From NCBI GenBank assembly GCA_033297205.1, contig MU859238.1:1-64000 (forward strand): a stretch of DNA of 64,000 nucleotides, given 5' to 3'. The first letter of the stretch is position 1, and each line of letters opens with the position of its first letter. The notes beneath the pieces are model-generated. The model did no database searches, had not been told where the DNA came from, and saw only the letters and a program-made list of their open reading frames with translations. Positions 32,069 through 44,030 of this stretch are shown in pieces. This DNA comes from Pseudoneurospora amorphoporcata. Its lineage: Eukaryota; Ascomycota; Sordariomycetes; Sordariales; Sordariaceae. Made by a program: the position numbers and the translations under genes.

Positions 32069-34585
32069 ATTCCGCCACTCCAACTTCTTCTCGCTCAAGG
32101 AAACATCCAGTTCAACACATACGGCACCAGCTGCTAATGCGAGAAGATTCTGGGCGTTTGCTGCACAGACCGCTAGTCCTTTGCGCTGCAGGGTCCTTTG
32201 CCCTGCAACCCTCCTTTGACAGCGGATCTGGCACCTCCCAGAATCCCCTCCTTTGCAGACCTTCCTCCTCTTTGTATCACCAGCTCTATATAGCTGGTGA
32301 TCCTTTCCATCTTCAGTTAGCTGGATCCCTCAATAAATCATCATTCCCATCATTTCGTGATCCATCTCATAGCTAATCAAGCAAATCTCAACGAGCGGGT
32401 TATAGTCAACACTGACTCCAAGCAGTGGGAGCAGCTGCCGAGCTTTGACTCAAACGAGGGTTTTGCAAACATCTGTGAATGTATGGTTGTGTTTGGTATG
32501 GCACCAGGATACGGGATATTCTGATCCCTGGGTTAGAGGGATCTTGGAAGACTCTTCAAACATATGTCTCACTTTCCAAGGTGCACTTCGTCTTGAGAAA
32601 GGCCTGTGGAAGGGTCAGGGACGCATTGAAGTAGCTCTATGTTACAAGGCGATAGGACGATATGGTATTACCAGAAGTTTCTGCAGACCCAAAGGGAACG
32701 CTTATTGGTGTAAGGCACCGATATACTTGTGTTAGAGTTGAGTCAATGAAGGAACTTTAATTTTTACTAGCTTTGTGACAAAGGGGTCTTGACTGCATAC
32801 GAAAGCCATTCTCTTCATAAATGGACAGAAACTACGAGACAATAATAGAACCTTTAGAACTTCATCACCTCATACAGGACACTCCCTGATCTTGAAAGTC
32901 AATAAGTAAGGGCCGATCAGCAGTGCGGAACAAAAACGAAGCCATGATGGCGGCACCACCGACGATCAGCGTTGGTTTACTACAGCGGTATACGGCACTG
33001 GCGGATTGAACAGGTTGAGAAGCACCTAGACTTAGACCAGGGGCAACGGCACCTCTATCTCTAACCAGACTTACCAGCCTCAGTAAAGCACGCCCAAGAT
33101 GACGATCTGCGATGCCTGTGGGAGGGAGGATAGACAGATGGAACATGATTGGAGGCAAGGTAGGTATCGTACATGGCAAATTCCTCGGTAAAGCAAAGCT
33201 GACACGGGAGTGGGAAAGGAATTACTACTACCGGGCGAAGTACGAGAAGAAGAAGGAGGTGAATGACGACTCGGAGAAAAGGAGCTCTGATGGAGAGAAA
33301 ACGGCAGTTCCAGGATGGATAGGGGATTGATTGATCGCAGGGATAAAGGGACCGAAAACATCCAGGTAAATATGTCCGGCAACAAACCCTTCCTAAACTT
33401 TACAAAGTCCGTGGCGTTCCTAACAGCTGTGTCTCTAGGTAGCCATGAGGAGAAGCTGCTCTACCAATGTCGGGATAGTTGAACATTCGATAGGCATTGA
33501 CTGAATGGATCATGATCTGTGAGTTCACCGGGATGGTCTTGGCTGTTGAATTTCATGGGAAGGAGTGGTTAGCGAGCCCTGGAAGAGCTGAGGTGCGCGG
33601 CTCCCCTGCTGTGGAACTGAGCGGCAGTATGTATGTATACAGTGGAAATGCATCGTTCCTTGAACATTTGACATGCTACGGAAACAGCGTGTATATGGGA
33701 ACGTTTTAAAACTAAAAGAAAAAATGACAAAAAAAGGTGTTCAAATCCCCTCTCAGGGAGATTCAAACTGATGACCGGTTCTACTAGAGCAGTGGTCAAT
33801 CATCTGTCCGGATGCGGCACCACATCCTGACAACTGAGCCGAGCTGCCCCACGGTTTGGTTAGGTGGTGACTGTACCTTCCAACCCCACACCTTAAGTAC
33901 TGGGGGCAGGGGCAAGAAGGTACCTTGGCCGTCTTGGCTTGAGGAGGGACGGGGATGAAGATGTCTGGCAGGTGCAGTGCCCTAAAACGCGCGGCGGATG
34001 CCACAGGGCAGGAGCGCTGTACAGGAAATCTTGCACCTGCCCTGTCCCGGGCATGGGCCGGGCCCATGCGGATTTGAATTTCAAACGGGAATGACTCACT
34101 GAAGACACTCGCTCATTCCGCGCAGTCTGGCGTTTCCAAGAATATCTGAAGGTGCCTGGATGAAATATTGAATACCGTTGCTTTCTTTTATTGCAATTTC
34201 CATGCATTCGTGACCTCTTGTTCATGTTATATGGGGGAATGCGGTCAGGTCCAAATGCCCCCAGACACGGGCATCAAAATCAGTGCTGAAGTTACAGTGG
34301 GCTTACAGCGCGTTCCATTAAAGATGGACCCCACGAACTTCCCCTCATTTTGCTCACGCCTTCCCCTCCTCCAACGGGCTATTTTTGAGGTCCACTTTCT
34401 CGTCAACATCATCTTACCTGCCACACAAAATCCTCGCTGGTCTGCCATTACTGCAATTTCCTGGGCTTTCCTCCACGACTTCCACCATTTACTTCTTCCA
34501 ATTCTGCCTGCCTGATTCTGGTCAAGGCACTGCACGGCTTTCCTTCCCCGCACTTCCAACTTCCAACTTGTCTCCAACTACGACG
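32069..34585. other. Intergenic, gene-poor
   Basis: About 2.5 kb without a supported gene. It includes the tRNA-like repeat listed separately at 33735-33850. Other ORFs are short and without features. Confidence 0.45.
33735..33850 (-). repeat. tRNA-derived SINE-like sequence
   Basis: On the minus strand there is a box A-like stretch (GGCTCAGTTGTC, about 33829-33843) and, about 65 bp on, a box B-like stretch (AGTTTGAATCTC, about 33759-33771). A run of seven T, a Pol III terminator, follows. A TGACC...GGTCA hairpin lies between the boxes. The cloverleaf does not close, so this is not a functional tRNA; a degenerate tRNA or a short retroelement head is more likely. Confidence 0.35.
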
Positions 34586-34813
34586 ATGATTATGGCTACG
34601 ACGACTACTTACGATGATTACGATGACAACAGCGGATACTACGACCACGGAGCCCATGAGCATGACGGCCACGATGCTGGCGGGGATGCAGTAGCAGAGG
34701 ACTCGGAATCGACCCGTTTTGCAGTTGTTGAGGAGGTGGAAGGTGACCATGACCACACTGTCTTGCTGGCGATGTTGGTGGTCATGAGGAAACCACCGGC
34801 TATGCTGAGTTAA
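34586..34813 (+). pseudogene. Acidic Tyr/His-rich ORF, probably disrupted
   Basis: 75-residue frame starting MIMATTTTYDDYDDNSGYYD with Asp/His/Gly-rich composition. After HTVLL the frame loses this character and stops. The neighbouring frame continues as GDVGGHEETTGYAELKYT, which resembles YYAQEVATTGYADEVEE of the gene at 39266. An indel near 34767 would restore a longer acidic protein. Weak evidence; function unknown. Confidence 0.3.
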
Positions 34814-36358
34814 AGTATACTCATTCCGTCGGATGGTGGTTACCCAGGTGATCATGACCGAGTTCCTTACTACGTACGGAGTTGTCTCCGGCGGTCCCAG
34901 CTATGTCCAAGACCACGGCGACCATTCTGTCTCGTACTCCCAGTCACATTGCACGTCGTCTGCTTCTGTGGGTGCCAGTGCCACAGGCAGTCCATCACCT
35001 GCCGCGCGTAGTATGCAGTGATGTCTGACTGTCAGAGCCAAGCCGGATCCTACCTACTACACCCATCACACATCAGAACTGCCTGCCAGTTACTTGACAG
35101 AAGTATTTGTTAGGAAGGAGCCATATCACTACTAACAGCTGCCGATAATCAACAGGCCCGAAACACACCGACGCAGCTACCAAGCCCACTACCCATCTTC
35201 AGACGCTGCAACATCCTCTCACCACCCTGGACACGGAGGGAGGCACATGTCACATTCCAAGGAAGTTCGTCTTTTGCTGTTGCCCTCCTTCGAGCCATGC
35301 TTCACTGACCGAACTGCTCGTCGTTCCCTTCGTTTGATCAACTGTTGCGTAACGTGGAAAGCAACTGAAAGATTGATCATTCAGCATGTTTTGCACCTAC
35401 CTCTACGATACTCAGACCCTGACAGAAGCTGCAGGTTTGGAGATAAGCCGCCGTCTTCCGGTAATCACGATGTCTTTTCTCTTGGACAAGATGAGGCAAT
35501 CACTCCTGTGGTAAGAGTTTTTGGGGGAGGCGAATCCTGCTGGACTGAGGTATAAAGGACGGGCCTCTCCCCTCGCCAATTCTGTTGTTTTCCTCTTTTC
35601 TCCATCATGCACAGCCAGTCATTTTATCCATCATTTTTTGAAATCTTCCATCATCTTCCTACCACACATCATGTTTTGGGTCCAACTTATCCTATCAGCG
35701 ATTGTTTTTCTTTCTTTACCCAACAGGCAAACACAGCGTTCCTGCATGTCAACGACGGTTGGACAACTCAACGGTCCAAATCCACTTCGACAACCGACCG
35801 TCAGCCACACCTGAACAGCAACAAATGATGATCAGACTTCGGTGATCGACAATTTCGGCTTCAACACAAAGGCCACGCTGAAGCACGAGACATCTGGGTG
35901 CAACACTCGCTCGTGTGGTGCCCGAGGCAACAGCCCTGACTTCTGCAATGATCTTCCCGAGTGCGTTTTTGCCGAATCAATTGCTCGAAAGACACTCGAC
36001 GTCTTCAGTCCAACCGTTTGGATTGTGTCAATTCCAGAGACACAAGGAGTACATTCTACATTCCTTTGCGGATGCACATGATGCATACAACCCATGCCCA
36101 ACCATCAAATACACCACGAACTGTCGTCCACACCCCGAGGCAGTTCAGGCAGAGCATGTCAGCCATGCACAGTTCCAGGGTGAAATTTGCCTTCTCTGGT
36201 CTCCATGGCAGTGTATGTCTATCTGACGTCTGTTGTTATCCACGCCCGACGGCCCGTGAGACCCCATGTGAGAAGACAGCCGCGAAAGTTGTGATCGGTC
36301 GCCAATAAAGCGCCGAAGGACAAGCATCAAAGGCGATGCCGTCTTAATATACGAAGAT
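34814..36358. other. Intergenic, no supported gene
   Basis: About 1.5 kb. Ser- and Thr-rich short ORFs only; nothing recognisable. Confidence 0.4.
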
Positions 36359-37611
36359 ATGGAGAACCCTGTTGAGCAGGACGAGAGCAACAACGAAGAC
36401 GTAAGAGCCTCCCTTCATCATCTGTGTTGTACACTCCTTTCCCCATTATCAAAGTCTAGTATGAACATCCGCAAAATTGAATTTGAAACTGATGTTCAAA
36501 CCGAAAAGCAGCAAGAGGATACCCTCGATCTTCAGAGGTGAAACTTTGCGAAGGAACACTTCGGCATACTGCGCTTGGCAGTACAACCCGTTTGACAACG
36601 AGTTCAGACACGCTCTTTGTGACAACAACCCCATGTGTACGAGCAGGTGCATCCACAAAATCTGCGTAGCGAGAATGGCTCTGCCACCACCAGTGCTTTG
36701 GCGGCCCGTTTGAACCAAGATGGCTCCTCTCTCATTGGCAATGCCTGGGGCTCTCAGGGTTTCTTCTCTGAAAGCTACGCCGCTGTCTCGACCTCGAGCA
36801 ACGGTTATGCCCCCATCGAAACTTTCCCGTGCCGCCGACCTCTCTACCCATGCCTAAGTCTACCTCTGTTTCTCTACAGGCTCCTAGAACTACTTATTAA
36901 TGCACCATACAGGATACCGGGATGCCCGCCTAGCTTAAGGATGCACCGTCGAATTCAATGAGAGGAGGTTGGATTCTGGTGACCGTGATGATGTCCAAGG
37001 TGTCATCAAGTACCTCCCGCGAAAGAAAATGATCAGGCCTGAACTGCAAACATTTTCGAGTCTGGGCGGTGTTGGAGATAAGTTGAAGTCTGTTGTTGGA
37101 AGAAAGAGTCGTGGTCCCTGGGAGGAGGTTGGATTCTGGTGACCGTAATGATGTCCAAGGTGTCATCAAGTACCTCCCGCGAAAGGAAATAATCAGGCCT
37201 GAATTGCAAACATTCGACAATCCGGATATTCCGGATGACTTTTTCAGCAATCCGGTCATCAAGTATCTCCCGCGAAAGGATATGATCAGGCCTGATTCCG
37301 GATATTCTGGATGACCTTTTCAGCCATCCGGTCATGATTCTATCCAAGGAATGGAAAGAAGGCACGGAAATTGCAAACAGCACGTTGAAGGCAACCCCTT
37401 TGAGGAAATTGGGAGATCAAGAAACTTGCCAACAGCTCTCAAGCTGCACTTCCAGAACGCAGTAGAAGAGATGAATCGTCTCACACAGGCTGGTGGCGTC
37501 TCTCAAGGTATCGATGCCGATACCGATACCGATGCCGCAATCCTGAGGGGCAAGTCCGACGTCAGCAATCTTGTGGGTGACTATCTAACATACATCGTGA
37601 AATTGGAGTAA
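36359..37611 (+). pseudogene. Degenerate repeat-bearing gene fragments
   Basis: Several short coding-like stretches lie in different plus-strand frames: MENPVEQDESNNED (36359), NGSATTSALAARLNQDGSSL (near 36680), and then a segment where LDSGDRDDVQGVIKYLPRK and MIRPELQTF occur twice (36962-37055 and 37122-37215), with a third partial copy (PVIKYLPRKDMIRP, about 37251-37295). DIPDDFFSNPV and DDLFSHPV also repeat. A final stretch ends GDYLTYIVKLE at 37611. No single splicing scheme joined them in phase, so this is best read as a decayed gene. No family recognised. Confidence 0.35.
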
Positions 37612-39265
37612 CGCGTCGAGGCATCCAACAAAGTCGGGTTCCAAGGGACCATGGCGGGATGATCTTGAAGGCTGTAGGGGTGCTACTAGTCGGAATCTTG
37701 TAGTTCTAGGCAGTTGAAATCGATTTCGGCTATGATTCTTGGACCCGAATCGCATATACACATGGCGAAGGAAAATGGGAGTGAGGATAACGAGAAAAAA
37801 CAGCTGGAGCCATTGCCGGGACCGGAAACGCAACATCTGCGGCAGCTTGGGATCGAGAGCCCTTTGAAAGGACCCGGGGTTCCCAGGTACGAAGAAGATG
37901 GCTCGGAAGAGGATGACCAACCACATTGGCGTCAAAACTCCATCCCCAGTCGGTTGTGATGCCAGAGATTTACTCTGAGGATGCGCTGGCCTGGGGCCCC
38001 AATCGTGGCGAGCCTTAATAGCCGCGGTCATTGTACAGGCAGCGAAGGATGCAGAGATCTTTTGACCACCCCCTCCTTCGGCGAGATCATGCGGACCCAA
38101 GTTGTTGAGAACGTGAAGAATGTGCTGATCCGCATGAAGGTATTGCCTGTAGTTTCGAGGACTTACAATTCATGGCCGCGGAGCAGTGTGAGAATAGGTA
38201 TAGATGCTAAACTGAGCGAACTCCAGTTCAAGTTCGAGCTCCGCGTTTAGATAGGGTCGAGGGAGCGGACTTTTTGGGTCGCTTTTGATCAGTGGAACTT
38301 TGGGAGCGAGCTTCCGCAGCGATTATTTACAGAATGCCGCGAAGGCCTGGTGTCGAGGTTCTTTTTTTAAGAAGGCCTAGCGGCTATTAAGGTACTTTGC
38401 AGCTCCTGTTGGAGGCCACGGTTTTTGGTGAGTCGTGTATAGGAAGAGTGATAGGTTTATAGCATATAGATGTATGGCGAACCAAATAATAGTCCATCCA
38501 TGCTTCGTGATGTGCGTGGGATAAAATGATATAATCGACGCTGTCGTTGGCCGTTGTCTGGTGCGTTTGGTGTAGTCTTCAGCCATTAATGAACGTTTGT
38601 GAGGAAGCCCGTTGCCGGTTTGTGTCGCCTTTGCTATCGTGCAGCGAAGAACACATTGCAATGTCTCGTGTGTGTGTCTGGCACATGTGAAAGTTGATCC
38701 CCATTGGTTGCCTCGTTGGTAGGTACCTAAGGTATCTATTGCAATTGTGCGGATACTTGTACCTTGGTGGTTGGTGGGTGTAGTAGATAATCAGGCTGGA
38801 GCGGGGGAGGGATAGATAAGGCAACCTTATGGTGTGAACAGGCTGGAGAAGGCTGTGTGTGTGTATTGCTATGGAGAAAAGGAGAGAAAGGCGGAGAAAA
38901 GGAGAGAAATGTGGCGAGTCTGGAGGGCTGGAAAGTAGGGCACGAGAGGAGGCCGCCAGGGCCGTGCACCTGTCAGTGAATGGTGCCGGCACAGAGGCTA
39001 CGTGACCACCCTCGCAACATATGGTAGGTAGTTGGACATAAATTCCTGGCCTGTCCCATCCCCACTTCCTACTTGAACTCTTTTTTTTCTTTTCTTTTTT
39101 CTTTTTTCTTCCGTTTATCAACCACCGTCTCTTCCATCAAACCTGCCACCACAGTCCTACGAAGCCAATCCTTCAGTTCAAAGTTGTATCCAACGAAACA
39201 GACCTTACCAAGAGAGCACATTTCTCATCTCTCGCATCGGGGTTTTTTTTTTTTCGAACAAATCC
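37612..39265. other. Intergenic, with pyrimidine tract
   Basis: About 1.65 kb without a supported gene. A plus-strand ORF at 37714-37959 is acidic but unsupported. Long T/C tracts at 39080-39112 and 39243-39254 precede the gene at 39266 and could be promoter or 5'UTR elements. A GGTAGGTACCTAAGGTA motif lies near 38719-38734. Confidence 0.4.
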
Positions 39266-39850
39266 ATGATGGCTGAAGAAATTTGGGATGATGGCTATGG
39301 CGACAACGGAGGTTACGAACAGGAGGGTGACGAACAAGAAGGTTACGGGCAAGAAGGTTACGAGCCAGAAGGTTACGAGCCAGAAGTTTATCAACAACAA
39401 GGTTACAATGATGGCTACGCCGGTGACGGGGCCGAATACGAAGGCGACTACTACGCACAAGAGGTGGCAACCACCGGGTACGCCGACGAGGTTGAAGAGG
39501 CCGATGTAGGGACAAGGGAATATGCGCAGGAGATTGACATGGGAGAGGCCGGCACTTACGACTACAGCACTGCCGAGGCCGAAGCGTGAGTAACAACACA
39601 ACCAACATCCTCAGTTCCCCGGAATGCCCGCTGCCCTCATCACCAAACACACCCCGTCACATAAGCTGGTCAAGGCCCGCCATTTGTCAAGTCCAGCCAC
39701 TAACACCGACAATCCTGCGTATCCAGTGACGACGGCTCCTACCACTACTACTACGATTACCCGGACGACACGGAAGACCCATTCCCAGTCGGTACGACAA
39801 CGACGGTGACAATGACAGTGACCATGCGGGTGACGGTGACGAATACGTGA
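39266..39850 (+). CDS. Acidic Gly/Tyr/Glu-rich low-complexity protein
   Basis: Two exons (39266-39585 and 39727-39850; GTGAGT donor, TATCCAG acceptor) give about 147 residues. Exon 1 is a run of short QEGYEPEGYE-like repeats, strongly acidic and tyrosine-rich, and probably disordered. Exon 2 begins DDGSYHYYYDYPDDTEDPF. After PFPVG the annotated frame turns into Thr/Val repeats and stops, whereas the next frame reads YDNDGDNDSDHAGDGDEYVK, keeping the acidic style. A one-base indel near 39793 is therefore possible and the native C-terminus is uncertain. No known domain. Confidence 0.5.
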
Positions 39851-40594
39851 AGCTTTCGGGAGGAATGGGTCAATTGATGGCTTCTTACGGTATGAGGCGA
39901 GCGACCTGGCTAATACGACGAGGAAGATGGCGGAGATGGCATGGTGGTGATTTGAATATGGTGAACAGAATGCTGGTAGAGTGGAATATGATATGTGAGC
40001 ATTGATTTGCGTCGGAGGTCCGGATGCAGCATGCACGGGAGAAACTTGTGGCTTGATTTTAGTTGGAAGCAAATGTTGAATGCAGTCTGGCATGTACAGT
40101 ATCGGGATTTGGGGGTGCTTGAACCTGGAAGTGCGTACCGTAGAATCTCGCGAAACTGAAAAACCGCGTTCCATCTTTGAGCGCCTGCATCTGGGCATAT
40201 ATGTGCAGGTGCCTTCGAAATTCGAATGTGTCCAACGCCGAGGGCAACGTCCTTCGGGTTTCACCAACTGGGAAGATACATTTGCTGGTGCATGCTGACT
40301 GACTGGGCTTCTTCCTGGCAGATCATGATTTCTGCCATATGCCCTGCACCGAAAGAGAGAAGGCGGTTTTTGCCAGTTTCGCGAGATTCTACGGTAGGGC
40401 AAGAAGGGCTGCGTCATATGTAAAAGGTGCTTTTTGGGCGGGCCGTTTATTCTGGTTCAATGACGTGATGATGAGAAACTTCCAACTCGGCGGTTTCTTC
40501 CTAAAGTATTTATTGCATCATGTAAAACTCAATATGGATCCCAACTGTCACCAAATGGTGTGGTTTCTCCCAATTCCTTCTCCTCAACACGTTC
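39851..40594. other. Intergenic, holds an inverted-repeat element
   Basis: About 740 bp between the acidic-protein gene and the 3' end of the flavin monooxygenase. The inverted repeat at 40136-40396 is listed separately. No gene seen. Confidence 0.45.
40136..40396. mobile_element. Short inverted-repeat element (about 260 bp)
   Basis: The arm at 40136-40173 is matched in reverse complement by 40359-40396. The first 23 bases of each arm (TACCGTAGAATCTCGCGAAA onward) are identical, followed by a near match through AAAAACCGC and weaker similarity further in (CTTT..GGGCATAT). The centre is unrelated and non-coding. Structure fits a MITE or solo palindromic insertion; target-site duplications are unclear. 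Confidence 0.5.
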
Positions 40595-42540
40595 TTACCT
40601 CCAAGCTCCCTTAATCATCGCAACAGCCTCAGCACCTGACTGAATCGCGGCACCCGCCAACCACGATAAGATGGTCGAAGGTTTCGCAAGCAATGAGGCC
40701 AGCACCGAGTTGGGATTACTCTTTGACCAAAAGACCACCCCGAGCGTGAAAGCCGTGAGGGTGAGAAGCCGGCGAACGGTGTGACTCTGCTTGACGATCT
40801 TGTTCTTTCCGGTTTGGCCCTGTGGTTGTCAAACACATTGGCTGGTCAGTCGTTGTTCGTCACCCAACAGATCATCCGTGTCACATTCTGTCAACAGCAA
40901 AGCAACGGAGCGTCAAAGGACTTACACTATACCGCCAGTCCTTCCACGACGGGAATACACAAGAGTACCAATAGTGGGCTTGGGACAACGGGTAGGCTGT
41001 CGCGTTCCACGGTTTCTTGCCGTCCACCGCTCGGATGTACCAGCTGCTGCATCCGGTTGAGAAAACGGTGTCCTGTAGGGCGCGGTGTACCCATTGGACG
41101 TATCTCTCTTCTGCTTCACGTTTCACTTCGACCACGCTTGCCTTGCCTTTGAGGACCGGCTCGATGACTCGCATGGAGTAGTTGATGGCGTTTTCGACGG
41201 CGATGAGGAACGAGGTGTGGCCTGTTGCTGTGTTTGGACCTGGAGCGGGTCGGCATGTCAGTACTGCTCATGAGGACTCCGAAGAGGTCCAGGAGTGAGA
41301 GCTTACCTCCTAGCAAGAAGAAGTTGGGAAATCCGCAAAGGCTTTCACAGTTGTACGCCTCAGCACCGCCAAACGAGTCCCAATGCTCGTGGATCGTCTC
41401 CCCGCCACGCCCAACAATCTCGCACTCGAGGAAGAACTGGTTCGTCTTGAAGCCGTTGGCCAAGACAAGGACATCGGCCTCGACGATCTCCCCGCTCTTC
41501 ATCCTCAGTCCCTGCGGCAATATCTCCTCCACCGGCTCATTCGTCAGCCTCAGATGCTCGTTGTGCAGGCTCTTCAGGTACCCGGAGTCGAAGATCCTCC
41601 TCTTGCAGCCGATCTCAAAGTCCGGGATCAACAGATCATGATACTTCTCGGGCGCCGTCGCCCGCATGTACGCCTCCACCTGCCTCTGCCTCATCTTCCG
41701 CCACGCCTTGGCAATCTTCCCATCTCCAAACCCAATGTATTCCACCTCGGCCTTGATGAAGGTCAAGAACCGCTGGATCTGCATCGTGCCCGGGATGTTG
41801 GCTAGCGTGAACATCAGCCAGAAGGGCACCTTCTCGTCGAGCGGCGGATACACCCAGTGCTTGGACCGCACCACGTGCGTCAAGCTGGCCGTCTTGTCCA
41901 CAATGGCCGGCACGATCTGCGCCCCCGTGCACCCGTTGCCGAACACCACCACCTTCTTGCCCGTCAAATCGACATCGTGCCGCCACTTGGCCGAGTGGAA
42001 CATGGGGCCTCGGAAGCTCTCCGCGCCGGGAATCCCCAGGTCCCTCTGCTGGTCAAAGTAGCCAACGCCGCTGTACAAAAACTGGCATTCGTGGACAATC
42101 ACCTGCCCCGTGTGCTTCTGTCTGATCCACATCCTCCATCGCGCCTTGTCCTCGATCCAGACGCACTTTTCGACGGCAACGTCAAATGTCATCTTGTCGA
42201 CTAGGTCATACTTGCGCGCCACCCGGTGGAGGTACGCCCACAGCTCGGCGTACGTGGGCAGCACGCGCGTCCAGTCGGGGTTGCACTCAAAGGAGAGCGA
42301 GTAGAGCGCCGAGGGCACGTCGCAGGCGCAGCCCGGGTACTGGTTCACGTGCCAGGTGCCGCCGAGCTGGGACTGCTTGTCGAAGAAGCGGATGTCGGTG
42401 ATGCCGTACCAGCGCTGGAGGGTGGCGCCGAGGGCGATGCCCGAGAAGCCGGTGCCGATGCAGGCGAATTGGGAGTAGGAGAAGACGGGGTCGTCTTTCT
42501 CTTTTCCATTATCATTTTCTTTGGTGTGGGAAGCCATCAT
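40595..42540 (-). CDS. Flavin-dependent monooxygenase, Baeyer-Villiger type
   Basis: Three exons (42540-41307, 41239-40926, 40819-40595) give about 590 residues. The FAD Rossmann motif CIGTGFSGIALG is at about 27-38, followed by GGTWHVNQYPGCACDVPS. The BVMO-type fingerprint FRGPMFHSAKW matches FxGxxxHxxxW, although the next residue is Arg where Pro or Asp is usual. A second nucleotide-binding motif VVVFGNGCTGAQ follows, then GPNTATGHTS and VKREAEERYVQW, typical of class B flavin monooxygenases of fungi. A hydrophobic helix near the C-terminus (LLTLTAFTLGVVFW) suggests membrane association. The family oxidises ketones to esters or lactones, or heteroatoms, using NADPH and O2. It opens a group of oxidative genes to 51.8 kb. 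Confidence 0.85.
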
Positions 42541-43305
42541 GATGGGTGGGGGGGGTGAATATCCGCGATCCGAGCGGGTGATGACGGGATGGTAGGTACC
42601 TACAGGTAAGATACTTGACGGAGGAGGAAAATGATTTAGGATCCAGGGGGGGAAGGGGGAAGATGTTCAAAAAAAAAAAGGGAAATGGGATAGTACAGTA
42701 CACAAAAAATCCCAACAGAAAACCAGGAGGGACAAAGCGGGAGACAACGTGGTTTATCTCTCGGGGGAGACAGACAAGAAGACACGCTGGAAGTTTATAC
42801 ACTACGACAACAGGGCATGAAGCCACGAGTCTGTCGTGCTAGGGAACACAGTGCATGAGCCTTTGGACGGAACAAGGTGTGGTGATAATTCTCCGCACGC
42901 CGGGTAGCAACCGACCGGGCCAGGGGGAATAATGCCAGGTGGTGGGTGGTGAAATGGGTATAGTGGTGTCACAACGCAACACGTCGTGATCCGACGTATC
43001 CAACGAGAAGCTCCAGAAGTTAGAGCATCCTAGGAATCCATAGACAGTGCATTTCCTCATCGGATTCTTGTCGTGGTTCGTGTCACTGGCTTGCTTCCGC
43101 ATGCCTCGGTTCTTTGTTCTTGGAGGAGAGGGGGGATCGCCTATCTTGGTCAGATGGCGACAGGTTTTATGGCGGAAACGGGAGACGCATGTCGCCGCTC
43201 TTGCTGAACTAGAAAGTCGGAACTGGGAAATGGTCCACCACTTTGGTCTTGCAGAACTTTCGAGTTGGCCTGGCTTTGTTCGAAAGCAGATCACCTACTT
43301 GTACT
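42541..43305. other. Intergenic, promoter of the flavin monooxygenase
   Basis: About 765 bp. Contains GGTAGGTACCTACAGGTA (42591-42608) and an A-run at 42669-42679. No gene seen. Confidence 0.4.
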
Positions 43306-44030
43306 CTAAGCCCCATGATCCTCGAGCTTTATCACCCCAGTCTCGACATCAACCACCTGGCGGCCCTTGAAGTCAACCGGAATCTTCACAGTCGATTCCC
43401 TAGCCATCCGCAACACCCACTCCGGAGCTCCCCTCTGCAAAACAAAACAGTCAGTATCTATCAGCATCTTGTCTTGCACTGGAATTAAATGGACATGAAT
43501 GGCTGCGAGCCAAAACTTAGCAATGAAGTGAGATACCGCATAATCCCCGGCAGGTAAATCGTCCTTCCATACCCGCTATACAAGCTATCCACAAACTCCT
43601 CGCTCACCGTCCTGACATGCAACAGCGGAAAGATAAAGTTTAGGTATTCTGTCTTGGATGCGAACTTCCCAGCAAGGGCGTCTGGATGAAGCTAGGAATG
43701 GCCAGCGTGAGCCGCACTCTTTGGGCCTTGTGAACGTGCTTGAGTTGTAGCTGAAGGGACTGTTGAAATAAGAAGAGCAGGTCGGGTTAGTTACATAGTT
43801 CTAGTACATTGCATCACCTGAATCACTTGTGTATGGGCGGATATTGACAGCCCAGGGACAGGACAGGCGACAAATGACGCTATTCACCTCATGCAACATG
43901 TGCACCCCCGCCTTGGAAGCCGCATAGTCGCCAATAAACGGCGGCGGCAAGTACGGGTTTAGGACGGTGCGGCGGACGAGACGGCCGAGGTGGTCGATTG
44001 GGAGACCTTGGCTGGTTGGTGTGTAAGTGT
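43306..44030 (-). pseudogene. Short-chain dehydrogenase/reductase remnant with internal deletion
   Basis: On the minus strand an open frame gives GLPIDHLGRLVRRTVLNPYL, similar to the N-terminal anchor region of some fungal SDRs. It then runs directly into FIGDYAASKAGVHMLHE, which holds the catalytic YxxxK. The stretch that should lie between (TGxxxGIG cofactor motif, NNAG) is absent. Downstream exons follow with plausible splice sites: 43759 onward (SLQLQLKHVHKAQ, LAIPSFIQTPLL), a frameshift near 43690, KFASKTEYLNFIFPLLH, LPGIM ending at 43537, and the last exon 43432-43306 (RGAPEWVLRMAREST). No start codon fits. It is non-functional as it stands. Confidence 0.6.

Noticed and set aside
39611..40417. 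268-codon minus-strand ORF
   Set aside because: Crosses the acidic-protein gene and the inverted repeat; no family features.
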